Origin: Candidatus Rokuibacteriota bacterium
Lineage (GTDB): Bacteria > Methylomirabilota > Methylomirabilia > Rokubacteriales > CSP1-6
Direction: 5' to 3'
Assembly (NCBI GenBank): GCA_003220535.1
Contig: QHSU01000054.1
Coordinates: forward strand, 1-64,000
Length of the DNA: 64,000 bases
Below, one piece after another: positions 34,781 to 43,152 of the stretch (the stretch's first letter is position 1; every line of letters starts with the position of its first letter). The notes below the pieces were generated by a model that worked only from the letters and a program-made list of their open reading frames with translations, was not told the DNA's origin and searched no databases. The position numbers and the translations under genes were made by a program.

Positions 34781-34787
34781 TCCAGGC

Positions 34788-35264
34788 GTGAAGCGCATCG
34801 TCCTCGTCGCGGGTCTTCTGATCCTGGCCGCGTGCGCGTCGTACCGGGTCAAGGAGCAGCGGACGACCCAGGGTCCTCTGGCCGAGGATCTCTGGATGAC
34901 GAACGTCATCCTGGCCAACGGACGAGAGCCGAACTTCGACGAGCGCCGCCACTGGAACAACCAGATCGAGTACCGGATCTCGCAGTACCTGCATCAGCAC
35001 CCGGAGGCCGCGAACTCCCTCGACGTGTCGACGTTCCGCTTCGTGCGCCAGGTGTCGGTCGGACAGACCGCGGAACAGGTCTTGATTCTCCTGGGGCGGC
35101 CGATCTCCGTGACCAGCGACGAGGCCGAGATGGAGAAGCTGGCGCGCGCGTACTGGCCGACGATCAAGGGCACGGTGACCGAGGCGTGGGTGTACCCGGT
35201 CGGCTGGCGCCTCTACTTCAAGGACTCGAAAGTGGTCGACATCACGCAGTATCTGGTGCCCTGA
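34788..35264 (+). CDS. Lipoprotein with BamE/SmpA-like fold
   Basis: 158 residues, GTG start seven bases after the helicase stop. The signal peptide ends in the lipobox LAAC (residues 13-16), so the protein is membrane-anchored by lipid. The C-terminal part FVRQVSVGQTAEQVLILLGRPISVTSD followed by EAWVYPVGWRLYFKDSKV looks like the SmpA/OmlA/BamE domain, with the VSVGQTAEQVLILLGRP helix-turn typical of that fold. A role in outer-membrane maintenance is possible but it is not the canonical BamE. Confidence 0.65.
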   Translation: MKRIVLVAGLLILAACASYRVKEQRTTQGPLAEDLWMTNVILANGREPNFDERRHWNNQIEYRISQYLHQHPEAANSLDVSTFRFVRQVSVGQTAEQVLILLGRPISVTSDEAEMEKLARAYWPTIKGTVTEAWVYPVGWRLYFKDSKVVDITQYLVP

Positions 35265-35268
35265 CGCG

Positions 35269-35580
35269 GTGGCGGACGTTAGTCTCACGGCCGCGTTCTC
35301 GACGGTGCCGGCGGCGGAGGCCGAGGAGATCAAGCGCGTCATCGTCGAAACCGTGGAGCAGCTCGCCCAGGACGACCGCACGTTCAAGAAGGCGAGGATC
35401 GTCTTCACGGAATCGGACGAGCGCTGCGGGCTCACCGCCGAGCTCGACGGGGTGAAGCGCGAAGGGGTCCCGCTCCAGCTCGACATCGAGCAGCTCGAGG
35501 ACGCGAAGACCTCGGCTGGGGCGCGTGCCCAGCTCAAAGAAGCGCTCCGGCTCTACTTCCGGCGCGTCCTTGGAAAGTAG
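35269..35580 (+). CDS. Conserved-looking hypothetical protein
   Basis: 103 residues from GTG 35269, four bases after the lipoprotein stop. The chain alternates helix (AAEAEEIKRVIVETVEQLAQD) and strand (KKARIVFTESDERCGLTAEL) and has no signal peptide or membrane segment. It is part of a compact run with the lipoprotein and the methyltransferase, whose start lies inside its 3' end. I recognise no family. Confidence 0.55.
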   Translation: MADVSLTAAFSTVPAAEAEEIKRVIVETVEQLAQDDRTFKKARIVFTESDERCGLTAELDGVKREGVPLQLDIEQLEDAKTSAGARAQLKEALRLYFRRVLGK

Positions 35581-36271
35581 CGACGCCGGCACTCTGCTGT
35601 TCGCCTGGCGCGGCTGTCTCTTCCGGGTCCCCGACCAGGTCCAGCCGCCGAAGGCCGGCTCGCTCTTCTTCTGCCGGCACCTCGCCGTGCGTCCGGGCGA
35701 GCGCGTGCTCGAGATCGGCGCCGGGCTCGGGCTGGCCGCGGTTCTCGCCGCCAGGGGCGGCGCGAGTGTCGTCGCGACCGACATCATCCCCGAAGCGGTC
35801 GAGATCATCAGGGCGAATGCGATGCTCAACGGTGTCGCCGTGGAGGCGCGGCTCGGCGACTGCTACGCGCCCGTCGCGGGCGAGCGATTCGACCTGGTCT
35901 GCACGAACCCGCCACAGATGCCGACGCCGCCCGGCCGCACGCGTCGCGACCCGGTAGCGGCCGCCGACAACGGCGGTGCCGACGGCTGGGAGATCCTGGA
36001 CCGCGTGATCCGGGGCGCCCGGGAGCACCTCCGGCCCGGCGGCCGGCTGGTCTTCACGATCTTCGCGTTCCTCGGCCCCAAGACCGCGCTCGCGAAGGTC
36101 GAGGCGGCGGGGCTGGCGCCCACGATCGTCGCGAGCGAGCTCCAGTCGTTCCCGAGGATCGCGTACGAGCGGCTCGAGCACATCCGGTCCGTCGACGCGG
36201 AGGCCACGGTACCGGCCGGCGTTCCCGAGACCGTCGAGCGGTTCGTGATCCAGGGGATCGTCCCGCGGTGA
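35570..36271 (+). CDS. Class I SAM-dependent methyltransferase, HemK/PrmC-like
   Basis: 233 residues if TTG 35570 is the start; GTG 35525 would add 15 residues and overlap the previous gene more. The SAM site is RVLEIGAGLGLAAVLAARG near 40, an acidic residue for the ribose is in VVATDIIPEAV near 65, and the catalytic loop CTNPPQMPTPP near 110 is the NPPY-type motif of enzymes that methylate amide or exocyclic amino nitrogens (HemK, RsmC, TrmN6). The substrate is unknown. Downstream genes read in the same direction. Confidence 0.8.
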   Translation: MESSDAGTLLFAWRGCLFRVPDQVQPPKAGSLFFCRHLAVRPGERVLEIGAGLGLAAVLAARGGASVVATDIIPEAVEIIRANAMLNGVAVEARLGDCYAPVAGERFDLVCTNPPQMPTPPGRTRRDPVAAADNGGADGWEILDRVIRGAREHLRPGGRLVFTIFAFLGPKTALAKVEAAGLAPTIVASELQSFPRIAYERLEHIRSVDAEATVPAGVPETVERFVIQGIVPR

Positions 36272-36304
36272 CGATCCAGAGGATCGTCCCGAGGTGACGG
36301 GCGC

Positions 36305-37048
36305 ATGACCCGCCGGCTCATCGTCAACGCCGACGACTTCGGCCTCACGCCCGGAGTCAACGCCGGGATCCTCGGCGCGCATCGCCACGGCATCGTGAGC
36401 AGCACGACGGTCCTCACCACCGCGGCGATCGACGCCGAGTCGGTGAGCGCGCTCCGCGACTCCGATCTCGGCGTCGGGATTCATCTGAACCTGACGCTCG
36501 GCCGGCCCCTCTCCCGGGCGCGCTCGCTCGTGGACGCCGACGGTCGGTTCGTGCGCGACGCGCGCCACGCCGCGGCCCGAGCGGACGCGAAGGACGTGGA
36601 GCGCGAGGTGAGGGCGCAGATCGAGAAGTTCGTGTCGCTGATGCGTCGAGCGCCGACTCACCTCGACACACACCATCACGTGGGGCTCCTGGTTCCGGTG
36701 ACCGAGGTGATGCTCGAGGCGGCGCGACGCCTCGGGGTGCCGATCAGGAGCCAGAACGAGCTGGCGCGCGCCCGGGCGTTGACGGCGGGCCTGCGCACTC
36801 CGGATCACTTCTTCGGCGAGTCGGGTCCCGGGCCGTACTGGTCGCTGCCCAGAACCCTGGCTCAGCTGAGGGTCCTGCCGCCCGGCGTCTCCGAGTTCAT
36901 GTCGCATCCCGGCTGGTTCGACGAGGCGCTGGCCTATAGCCGCTATGGACGGCAGCGCGAGACCGAGATGGTCGGTCTCGGGACACCCGCCGCCCGTGCG
37001 GCACTCGCGAGTCTCGGGATCACCCTCTGCCACTTCGGCGAGCTGTAG
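36305..37048 (+). CDS. ChbG/HpnK-family (YdjC) carbohydrate deacetylase
   Basis: 247 residues. YdjC-fold metal ligands are present: NADDFGLTPGVN at residue 8, GIHLNLTLG near 57 and THLDTHHHVGL near 119. Such enzymes remove acetyl groups from chito-oligosaccharides or, as HpnK, act near hopanoid genes. No hopanoid gene is seen in the window, so the sugar role is favoured. It is followed 22 bases later by a ROK kinase, a pairing that would fit amino-sugar use. Confidence 0.84.
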   Translation: MTRRLIVNADDFGLTPGVNAGILGAHRHGIVSSTTVLTTAAIDAESVSALRDSDLGVGIHLNLTLGRPLSRARSLVDADGRFVRDARHAAARADAKDVEREVRAQIEKFVSLMRRAPTHLDTHHHVGLLVPVTEVMLEAARRLGVPIRSQNELARARALTAGLRTPDHFFGESGPGPYWSLPRTLAQLRVLPPGVSEFMSHPGWFDEALAYSRYGRQRETEMVGLGTPAARAALASLGITLCHFGEL

Positions 37049-37070
37049 ATCTCGTGACAGCCTTCCCGTA

Positions 37071-38045
37071 TTGATCGTCGGCGTCGATGTCGGGGGCACC
37101 ACGATCGCGGCTGGGGCGCTGTCCGCCGATGGTGAGGTGGTTGTCGACGCGAGCGCGCCGACGCCAGGCGCGGGGACGGGCGGGGCGCTCGCGACGATCG
37201 TCGCACTGATCGGCAAGGTGATCGACCAGTCCCGGCATCGCGGGCGGCCGATCGACGCCATCGGGGTCGGCGTCCCCGGGCCGGTCGACGCGGCGCTCGG
37301 GCGTATCGGCGAGCCCGTGAGCCATGTCCCCGAGCTCGCGGGCCACGCCCTCGCCGCAGAGCTCACGACACGATTCGGGCTGTTCGCGTGCGTCGACAAC
37401 GATGTCAACGCGCTGGCCCTCGGCGAGTGGATGTTCGGGGCCGGCCGGGGCGCCCGATCGCTCGTCGTACTCGCGGCCGGGACCGGGTTCGGAGCCGGGC
37501 TCGTGCTCGACGGTCGGCTCGTCCGGGGCGCCGTGGGCTTCGGCGGCGAGTTCGGCCACGCGCCCGTCAAGTTCGACGGCCCGCCGTGCTGGTGCGGCGG
37601 CCGTGGTTGTCTGGCCCTCTACGCGAGCGGGCGGGGCATCGCGGATGCGGCCCGGGCCCGCGTCGCGAGCCAGGCGGAGGCCGTCTTGCTGAGGGCGGCG
37701 GGAGGCGATCCAATGGCGATCACGGCTGCCCTCGTCTTCCGCGCCGCGGCGGAGGGCGACTCCCTCGCCACGTCGGTCGTGGACGAGGCGTGCCAGGCGC
37801 TCGGCGCGATGATCGGGACGGTCGTGAACGGCCTGAACCCGGACGTCGTCGTCATCACCGGCGGGGTCGCGCGGTCGCTGGCGCTCCTCGAGGCGAAGCT
37901 CCTCGGCGCGGCCGGCGAGTACGCGTTCCCGCGCGCGCTGGCGGCCACACGCGTGACGATCGTCCCGGGCGAGAAGCGACACGGTGTACGCGGCGCCGCC
38001 GCGCTCGCGCTCTACGCGCGAAACAGCAACGCGAAGGATAGTTAG
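37071..38045 (+). CDS. ROK-family sugar kinase
   Basis: 324 residues from TTG 37071, the only start that keeps the first strand LIVGVDVGGTTIAAG (phosphate loop). Other signatures are GVGVPGPVDAALG near 70, VDNDVNALALGEWMFG near 107 with the catalytic aspartate, GTGFGAGLVLDGRLVRGA near 138, and the zinc motif CWCGGRGC near 174. The residue after the zinc motif is alanine instead of the usual glutamate (CLALYAS). It phosphorylates glucose or another hexose. The neighbouring deacetylase suggests an amino sugar. Confidence 0.86.
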   Translation: MIVGVDVGGTTIAAGALSADGEVVVDASAPTPGAGTGGALATIVALIGKVIDQSRHRGRPIDAIGVGVPGPVDAALGRIGEPVSHVPELAGHALAAELTTRFGLFACVDNDVNALALGEWMFGAGRGARSLVVLAAGTGFGAGLVLDGRLVRGAVGFGGEFGHAPVKFDGPPCWCGGRGCLALYASGRGIADAARARVASQAEAVLLRAAGGDPMAITAALVFRAAAEGDSLATSVVDEACQALGAMIGTVVNGLNPDVVVITGGVARSLALLEAKLLGAAGEYAFPRALAATRVTIVPGEKRHGVRGAAALALYARNSNAKDS

Positions 38046-38058
38046 AGGGGAATACCTC

Positions 38059-38957
38059 ATGAAAGCCATCACGTTTCACGGCGTGGGCGACGTGCGAGCC
38101 GGGGAGGTTGCCGATCCGAAGGTCGTGGACCCGACCAACGTCGTGCTCCGGATCACCACGAGCGCGGTGTGCGGCTCGGACCTCCACCAGTACCACGGTC
38201 GCGGCGGGGCGCTCGTCCAGACTGGAGCCGTCATGGGCCACGAGTTCATGGGCACGGTGGAGGACCTCGGGCCGGAAGTCCGACAGGTCCGCCGTGGCGA
38301 CCGGGTCATCGTTCCGTTCTCCGTCTCGTGCGGGCGCTGCGAGTGGTGCCAGCGCCGGCTGCCGACCCAGTGCGCGACGACCGGGCGCGCGGTCTTCGGC
38401 GGCCGATTCGGCCACGTCTGGGGCGGCGGACAGGCCGAGTGGATCCGCGTCCCCTTCGCGGATCATCTCTGCGAGCGAGTGCTGCCGGAGATGTCCGATC
38501 ACGACGCCATCTTTCTGGGCGACATTCTCTCCACCGGCTACTGTTGCGCCGAGAACGGGGGGATCCGTCCGGGCGACACCGTCGCGGTCTTCGGAGCCGG
38601 ACCGGTCGGGCTGCTCGCGATGCAGGCCGCCCAGCTCTTTGGGCCAGCGCGACTCTTCGCCGTCGATCGCGTCGACTATCGTCTGGAGCTCGCCGAGGAG
38701 CTCGGTGCCGAGCCCGTGAGCCTCGAGCGGGGGGACCCGGCCGAGCAGCTCCGTGCCCTTTCAAGGACCTCTCGCTGAAGATGGGCATCTGCAACGCGCG
38801 CAACTACATGGCGCCGCTCTTGCCGCTCGTTCGGGCGGGCAAGCTCCGGCCGGCGCGGATCATCACCCACACGATGGCGCTCGGCGAGGCCCCGAGGGGC
38901 TACGCGATCTTCGACCGGAAAGAAGACCGCGCGATCAAGGTGATGCTCAGGCCCTGA
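38059..38957 (+). pseudogene. Zinc-dependent alcohol dehydrogenase, broken by internal deletion
   Basis: The first part (38059-38759) reads well as a medium-chain dehydrogenase: catalytic zinc motif VCGSDLHQY near 38, GHEFMGTVE, structural-zinc cysteines CGRCEWCQ, Rossmann GAGPVGLLAMQ near 178. At about 38757 the frame changes: this frame ends at 38778, and the C-terminal part (FKDLSLKMGICNARNYMAPL to RAIKVMLRP, stop at 38957) is in the +2 frame. Against the usual plan about 60 residues of the coenzyme domain (after AEQLRAL) are missing. So the gene has lost around 200 bases plus the frame and cannot make a normal enzyme. Confidence 0.85.
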
Positions 38958-38958
38958 C

Positions 38959-39450
38959 TCACGAGGACGGCGGGTTCTTCTTCAAGAGCTCGTCGAGGAT
39001 GCGGGGCAGGCGCGCGACCGCCGACTCGCCGTGGATCTGCGCCACCATCTCGCCCTTCTGGTCGATCACGACGGTGTACGGCGAGCCCTTGAAGCCGAAG
39101 GGATTGCCGATCGTCAGCTTCGTGTCGAGCGCGACGGGATACGTGACCTTGTACTTTCGGACGAAGGCCCGCGCGTCCTTGGCGGTGTCCTGGACGTGGA
39201 TCGCCAGGAGCTCGACCCCGCGCGACCGATAGCGGTCGTAGACCCGAGCGAGCCCCGGGGCCTCCTTCGCGCACGGTTTGCAATAGGACGCCTGGAAACG
39301 CAGCACCAGGATCTTCTTGCCGATGACGTCGTGGGAATCGAGCGCCTTGCCGTCGAGGAGCTTCACCTTGAAACCCGGCGCGGCCGGCGCCGCCTCGCCG
39401 CGGACCGCGAGGACGAGCAGCAGCACGAGGGTGAGCAAGCGGAGGGCCAC
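38959..39450 (-). CDS. TlpA/ResA-like thioredoxin-fold protein, exported
   Basis: 163 residues from GTG 39450. Signal peptide LRLLTLVLLLVLAVRGEA, then an AhpC/TSA-redoxin domain with the active-site pair in ASYCKPCAKEAPGL near 57-60, a cis-proline region in GSPYTVVIDQKGEM near 122 and a C-terminal helix. It most likely reduces or exchanges disulfides in the periplasm, for example for cytochrome c maturation. The longer open frame to 40155 is a shadow of the oxidase gene, which is divergent. Confidence 0.83.
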   Translation of the reverse strand: MALRLLTLVLLLVLAVRGEAAPAAPGFKVKLLDGKALDSHDVIGKKILVLRFQASYCKPCAKEAPGLARVYDRYRSRGVELLAIHVQDTAKDARAFVRKYKVTYPVALDTKLTIGNPFGFKGSPYTVVIDQKGEMVAQIHGESAVARLPRILDELLKKNPPSS

Positions 39451-39495
39451 GCCACTATAGTACCCATAAGGATCGCCCCGCGACCACCGGGTATA

Positions 39496-42423
39496 ATGTC
39501 GGGCGTGAACGACCTCGAGCACGAGCTGCGCACGGCGATCCGCGGCGACGTCCGCTTCGATGCTGGATCCCGCCTGCTCTATTCGACCGACGCGTCCATG
39601 TACCAGATGGAGCCCGTCGGTGTCGTGATCCCGCGTGACGCCGACGACGTGCGAGCGGCCATCGAGCTCGCCGGCCGGCACCACGTCGCGGTCCTGCCGC
39701 GCGGCGGTGGGACGTCGCTCACCGGCCAGACGGTCAACAACGCCCTCGTGCTCGATTTCTCCCGGCACCTGGACCGCGTGCTCGAGGTGAACACCGAGGA
39801 GCTGTGGGCGCGGGTGCAGCCGGGGCTCGTGCAGGACAACCTGAACCACCACGTGCGCCCGCTCGGGCTGCTCTTCGGTCCCGACACCTCGACATCGAAC
39901 CGGGCGACGCTGGGCGGCATGCTCGGCAACAACTCCGGCGGCTCGCACTCCATCGCCTACGGTCTCACCGTCGAGCACGTCATCGAGCTGACGACGTTGC
40001 TGGCCGACGGCTCGCGCGTCGTGTTCGGCGAGGTGACCCCCGGTGAGTTTGCGGCCAAGTGCCGAGCGCCCGGGCTCGAGGGCCAGATTTACCGCGAGAT
40101 CGCCCGGATCCGGGAGACGTACGCCGCCGAGATCCAGGCCCGCTATCCCGCTCACTGGCGCCGCGTCTCCGGCTACAACCTGAACGAGTTAGTTGGAGCG
40201 GGGTCCGCGAGGCCGGGTCGGACCGAGGGTGGCCTGATACAGGCACGACCCGGCTCCGCAACGCTCAATGTCGCCCGCCTGATCGTCGGCTCCGAGGGCA
40301 CGCTGGTGACGGTGCTCGAGGCGAAGGTCCGGCTCGTGCGCCGCCCGAAGGCGACGGCGCTCGAGGTCATCCACTACCGCGACATCCAGGAGGCGCTCGA
40401 GTCGTCGCAGTCGATCCTCGAGACGGGCCCGTACGCCGTCGAGTTGACCGACAAGATGATCCTCGACCTCGCCCGGAACAATATCGAGCAGTCGCAGCGC
40501 ATGGCCTTCGTCCAGGGCGACCCGGCCGCGATCATGATCGTCGAGTACGCGGGGGACACGGACGCCGAGGTCCGGGCCAAGGTCGAGACGCTCGAGGCGC
40601 GACGGCAGCGCGAGCGGTTCGGCTACGCCGCCCACGCCGCCCACGATGCCGGCGAGCAGCAGTCGATCTGGAAGCTGCGCAAGGCGGGGCTCGGCCTCTT
40701 GCTCGGCATGAAGGGCGACAAGAAGCCGATCGCCTTCGTGGAGGACACGGCCGTCGAGCCCCGGCACCTCGCCGAGTTCGTGACGCGCTTCCGAGAGATC
40801 TTCGCCAAGCACGACACCGTCGGCGCCTACTACGGCCACTGCTCGGTCGGGTGCTTGCACATCCGCCCGGTCATCGACCTCAAGACGCCGCGCGGCCTCG
40901 AGCAGGTGCGCACGATCGCGGACGAGATCGCCGACCTGGTCGTGCGATTCGGCGGCACGCTCTCGAGCGAGCACGGCGACGGGCGGGCGCGCAGCCCGTT
41001 CCTCGAGCGCATGTACGGACCGCGGATCATGCAGGCCTTCCGCGAGCTCAAGCGCGCCTTCGATCCCGACAACCGCATGAATCCCGGCAACATCGTCGCC
41101 CCGGCCGGCCTCACCGACCACTTGCGGTACGGGACCCAGTACACGACCTGGGAGCCCACGACGCTCCTCGACTTCTCCGAGCAGGGTGGGTTCGCGGCGT
41201 CGGTCGAGATGTGCAACGGCGTGGGCGCCTGTCGCAAGACGCTCGAGGGCACCATGTGTCCGTCGTACATGGCGACGAAGGACGAAGAGCACTCGACCCG
41301 CGGTCGCGCCAACGCCCTCCGCGCCGTGCTCTCCGGGCGTCTGCCGCCGGCGGAGTTCACGGGCCGGCGGCTCTACGAGGTGATGGACCTGTGTCTGGAG
41401 TGCAAGGGGTGCAAGGCCGAGTGCCCGGCCAACGTGGACATGGCGAAGCTCAAGTACGAGTTTCTCCATCACTACTACCAGGCCAACGGGCTGCCGCTCC
41501 GCAATCGCCTGTTCGGACGCATCGCGCGGATGAATCGCCTGGGCTCCCGGATGCCGGCGCTTGTCAACTGGGTCTCGGGCCTCGCCCCGAGCCGCTGGGC
41601 GCTCGAGAAGCTCGCGGGGATCGATCGGCGCCGGCCCCTGCCGTCGCTGGCGGCGCAGACGTTCACCGACTGGTTCGCGCGACGGGTACCGCCCGCGGCG
41701 GCGCCGCGCGGCGAGGTCGTGCTGTTCAACGACACCTTCACGACCTACAACGTGCCGGAGATCGCGCAGGCCGCCGTGGAGGTGCTCGAGGCGGCGGGCT
41801 ATCGCGTCGTGCTCGTCGACCGAGAGTGCTGTGGGCGGCCGCTCATCTCCAAGGGCATGCTCGCCGAGGCGCGCGAGCACGCCGCCTGGAACGTCGCGCG
41901 ACTGGCGCCCTACGCGCGGCGCGGCGTGTCGATCGTCGGGCTCGAGCCCTCGTGCCTCTTGACCTTGCGTGACGAGACGGTGGACCTTGTGCGCACCGAC
42001 GACGCGCGGGCCGTCGCCCGGCAGTCCTTCCTGTTCGAGGAGTTCCTGCTCCGCGAGCGCGCCCGTGGGCTGGTCCTGGCGTTCGGCGGCAACGGCCGGA
42101 AGGCGCTGCTCCATGGGCACTGTCATCAGAAGGCGCTCGTCGGGACGGCGCCGACGGTCGGGGCGCTCCGCTGGGCGGGCTTCGCGGTCGAGGAAGTGGA
42201 TTCCGGCTGCTGCGGCATGGCCGGCTCGTTCGGCTTCGAGCGCGAGCATTACGACATCTCGGTCGCGCTCGGCAACCGCCGGCTGGCCCCCGCCGTGAAG
42301 GCGGCCCCGTTGGAGACCGAGATCGTCGCGCCCGGCATCTCCTGTCGTCAGCAGATCCAGCACCTGGCCGGTCGCCGGGCCAAGCACCCGGCCGAAGTTC
42401 TGAGAGAGGCGCTCTCGCGCTAG
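39496..42423 (+). CDS. FAD-linked oxidase fused to iron-sulfur subunit (GlcD-GlcF / D-lactate dehydrogenase type), with in-frame repeat insertion
   Basis: 975 residues from ATG 39496 (GTG 39505 possible). The N-terminal half is a FAD_binding_4/VAO flavoprotein (PRGGGTSLTGQTVNNALVLD near 70; LGGMLGNNSGGSHS near 138), followed by the FAD-oxidase C domain (GDGRARSPFLERMYGP near 495). The C-terminal part carries ferredoxin-like cysteines (CNGVGACRKTLEGTMCPS; CLECKGCKAECP) and two CCG motifs (ECCGRPL, SGCCGMAGSFG) binding clusters. It oxidises a 2-hydroxyacid such as lactate or glycolate. Residues 235-256 (AGSARPGRTEGGLIQARPGSAT) come from the dispersed 68-bp repeat and interrupt GYNLNELV...LNVARLIVGSEGT. 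Confidence 0.88.
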   Translation: MSGVNDLEHELRTAIRGDVRFDAGSRLLYSTDASMYQMEPVGVVIPRDADDVRAAIELAGRHHVAVLPRGGGTSLTGQTVNNALVLDFSRHLDRVLEVNTEELWARVQPGLVQDNLNHHVRPLGLLFGPDTSTSNRATLGGMLGNNSGGSHSIAYGLTVEHVIELTTLLADGSRVVFGEVTPGEFAAKCRAPGLEGQIYREIARIRETYAAEIQARYPAHWRRVSGYNLNELVGAGSARPGRTEGGLIQARPGSATLNVARLIVGSEGTLVTVLEAKVRLVRRPKATALEVIHYRDIQEALESSQSILETGPYAVELTDKMILDLARNNIEQSQRMAFVQGDPAAIMIVEYAGDTDAEVRAKVETLEARRQRERFGYAAHAAHDAGEQQSIWKLRKAGLGLLLGMKGDKKPIAFVEDTAVEPRHLAEFVTRFREIFAKHDTVGAYYGHCSVGCLHIRPVIDLKTPRGLEQVRTIADEIADLVVRFGGTLSSEHGDGRARSPFLERMYGPRIMQAFRELKRAFDPDNRMNPGNIVAPAGLTDHLRYGTQYTTWEPTTLLDFSEQGGFAASVEMCNGVGACRKTLEGTMCPSYMATKDEEHSTRGRANALRAVLSGRLPPAEFTGRRLYEVMDLCLECKGCKAECPANVDMAKLKYEFLHHYYQANGLPLRNRLFGRIARMNRLGSRMPALVNWVSGLAPSRWALEKLAGIDRRRPLPSLAAQTFTDWFARRVPPAAAPRGEVVLFNDTFTTYNVPEIAQAAVEVLEAAGYRVVLVDRECCGRPLISKGMLAEAREHAAWNVARLAPYARRGVSIVGLEPSCLLTLRDETVDLVRTDDARAVARQSFLFEEFLLRERARGLVLAFGGNGRKALLHGHCHQKALVGTAPTVGALRWAGFAVEEVDSGCCGMAGSFGFEREHYDISVALGNRRLAPAVKAAPLETEIVAPGISCRQQIQHLAGRRAKHPAEVLREALSR
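40197..40264 (+). repeat. Dispersed 68-bp repeat, copy A, in frame inside the oxidase gene
   Basis: Aligns without gaps to the copies at 62451 and 63793 (56 of 68 positions match copy C by hand count). An 8-bp outer inverted repeat (CCGGGTCG at 40213, CGACCCGG at 40246) surrounds an inner GCCTG-ATA-CAGGC hairpin. It lies between GYNLNELV and LNVARLIVGSEGT of the oxidase and keeps the frame open. In flavoprotein relatives these two motifs are much closer together. Confidence 0.85.
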
Positions 42424-42425
42424 CC

Positions 42426-43145
42426 CTGGCCGCGGCCGCCGCCGTCCTCGCCGCCGCCTTCGTCAAGGGCGCGATCGGCTTCGGGTTCCCCACGCTGGGC
42501 ACGCCGCTGCTCGCCCTCGTGGTCGACGTGAAGACCGCCGTGGCGGTGCTGGTCATCCCGAACCTCGTGATGGACGGCCTCCAGCTGCGCCGGCAGGGGC
42601 CCCTCGGCGACGCGCCGCGCCGGCTGGCCCCGCTGCTGGTCTTCACCATCGTGGGCACGATCGTTGGCACGAAGCTTCTCGTCATGCTCTCCGCGCGCGC
42701 GGTGACGCTGATCCTGGGCGCATTCGTCCTCGGGTTCGTCGTCCTCGATCTCGCGCGCTTCGCGCCGAAAATCTCACCGGGCCGGGAGCGTCTGCTCTCG
42801 GCGCCCGTCGGGCTCGTCGCCGGTGTCATGGGGGGCATCACCAACGCGCCGGGCACGGCGCTGGCGCTCTACTTCGTGGCGCTCGGCATGGACAAGCGCG
42901 AGTTCGTCCGCTCGATCGCGTTCACGTTCCTGGTCGTCAAGGCCGTGCAGCTCGCGACGCTCGTCTGGTACGGGCTCTTCGGCTGGTCTCTCGTGCTGAT
43001 GTCGCTGGGGCTGACCGCGGCTGGCCTCGCGGGCTTCGGGCTGGGCCTCCGCTTGCAAGATCGGCTCGATCAGCGCGCCTTCAATCGAGCGGTGCTGGTC
43101 TTCCTGGCCGCGCTGGGTACCTGGCTGGTGGTGCGAAGCCTCTGA
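42426..43145 (+). CDS. TauE/SafE-family permease, probable CTG start
   Basis: 239 residues if CTG 42426 is used; the next GTG at 42519 would delete the first helix, including FVKGAIGFGFPTLGTPLLALVVD, which is the most conserved TauE part. No ATG, GTG or TTG is in frame upstream for more than 100 bases. About eight helices follow, and MGGITNAPGTALALYFVALGMDKREFVRSIAF near 140-170 is the second half-repeat. The family exports sulfite, sulfonates or small carboxylates. It sits two bases after the oxidase stop, suggesting transport of a related hydroxy acid or sulfonate. Confidence 0.82.
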   Translation: MAAAAAVLAAAFVKGAIGFGFPTLGTPLLALVVDVKTAVAVLVIPNLVMDGLQLRRQGPLGDAPRRLAPLLVFTIVGTIVGTKLLVMLSARAVTLILGAFVLGFVVLDLARFAPKISPGRERLLSAPVGLVAGVMGGITNAPGTALALYFVALGMDKREFVRSIAFTFLVVKAVQLATLVWYGLFGWSLVLMSLGLTAAGLAGFGLGLRLQDRLDQRAFNRAVLVFLAALGTWLVVRSL

Positions 43146-43152
43146 GTCGCCC

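Noticed and set aside
32333-34960. An 875-codon minus-strand frame opposite the helicase
   Set aside because: It is the complement of a strongly biased coding frame. Its translation is rich in R, H, P and D with no motifs, while the plus frame carries all SF2 motifs.
40189-42387. A 732-codon minus-strand frame opposite the oxidase
   Set aside because: It is antisense shadow sequence. The plus frame has the FAD and iron-sulfur motifs.
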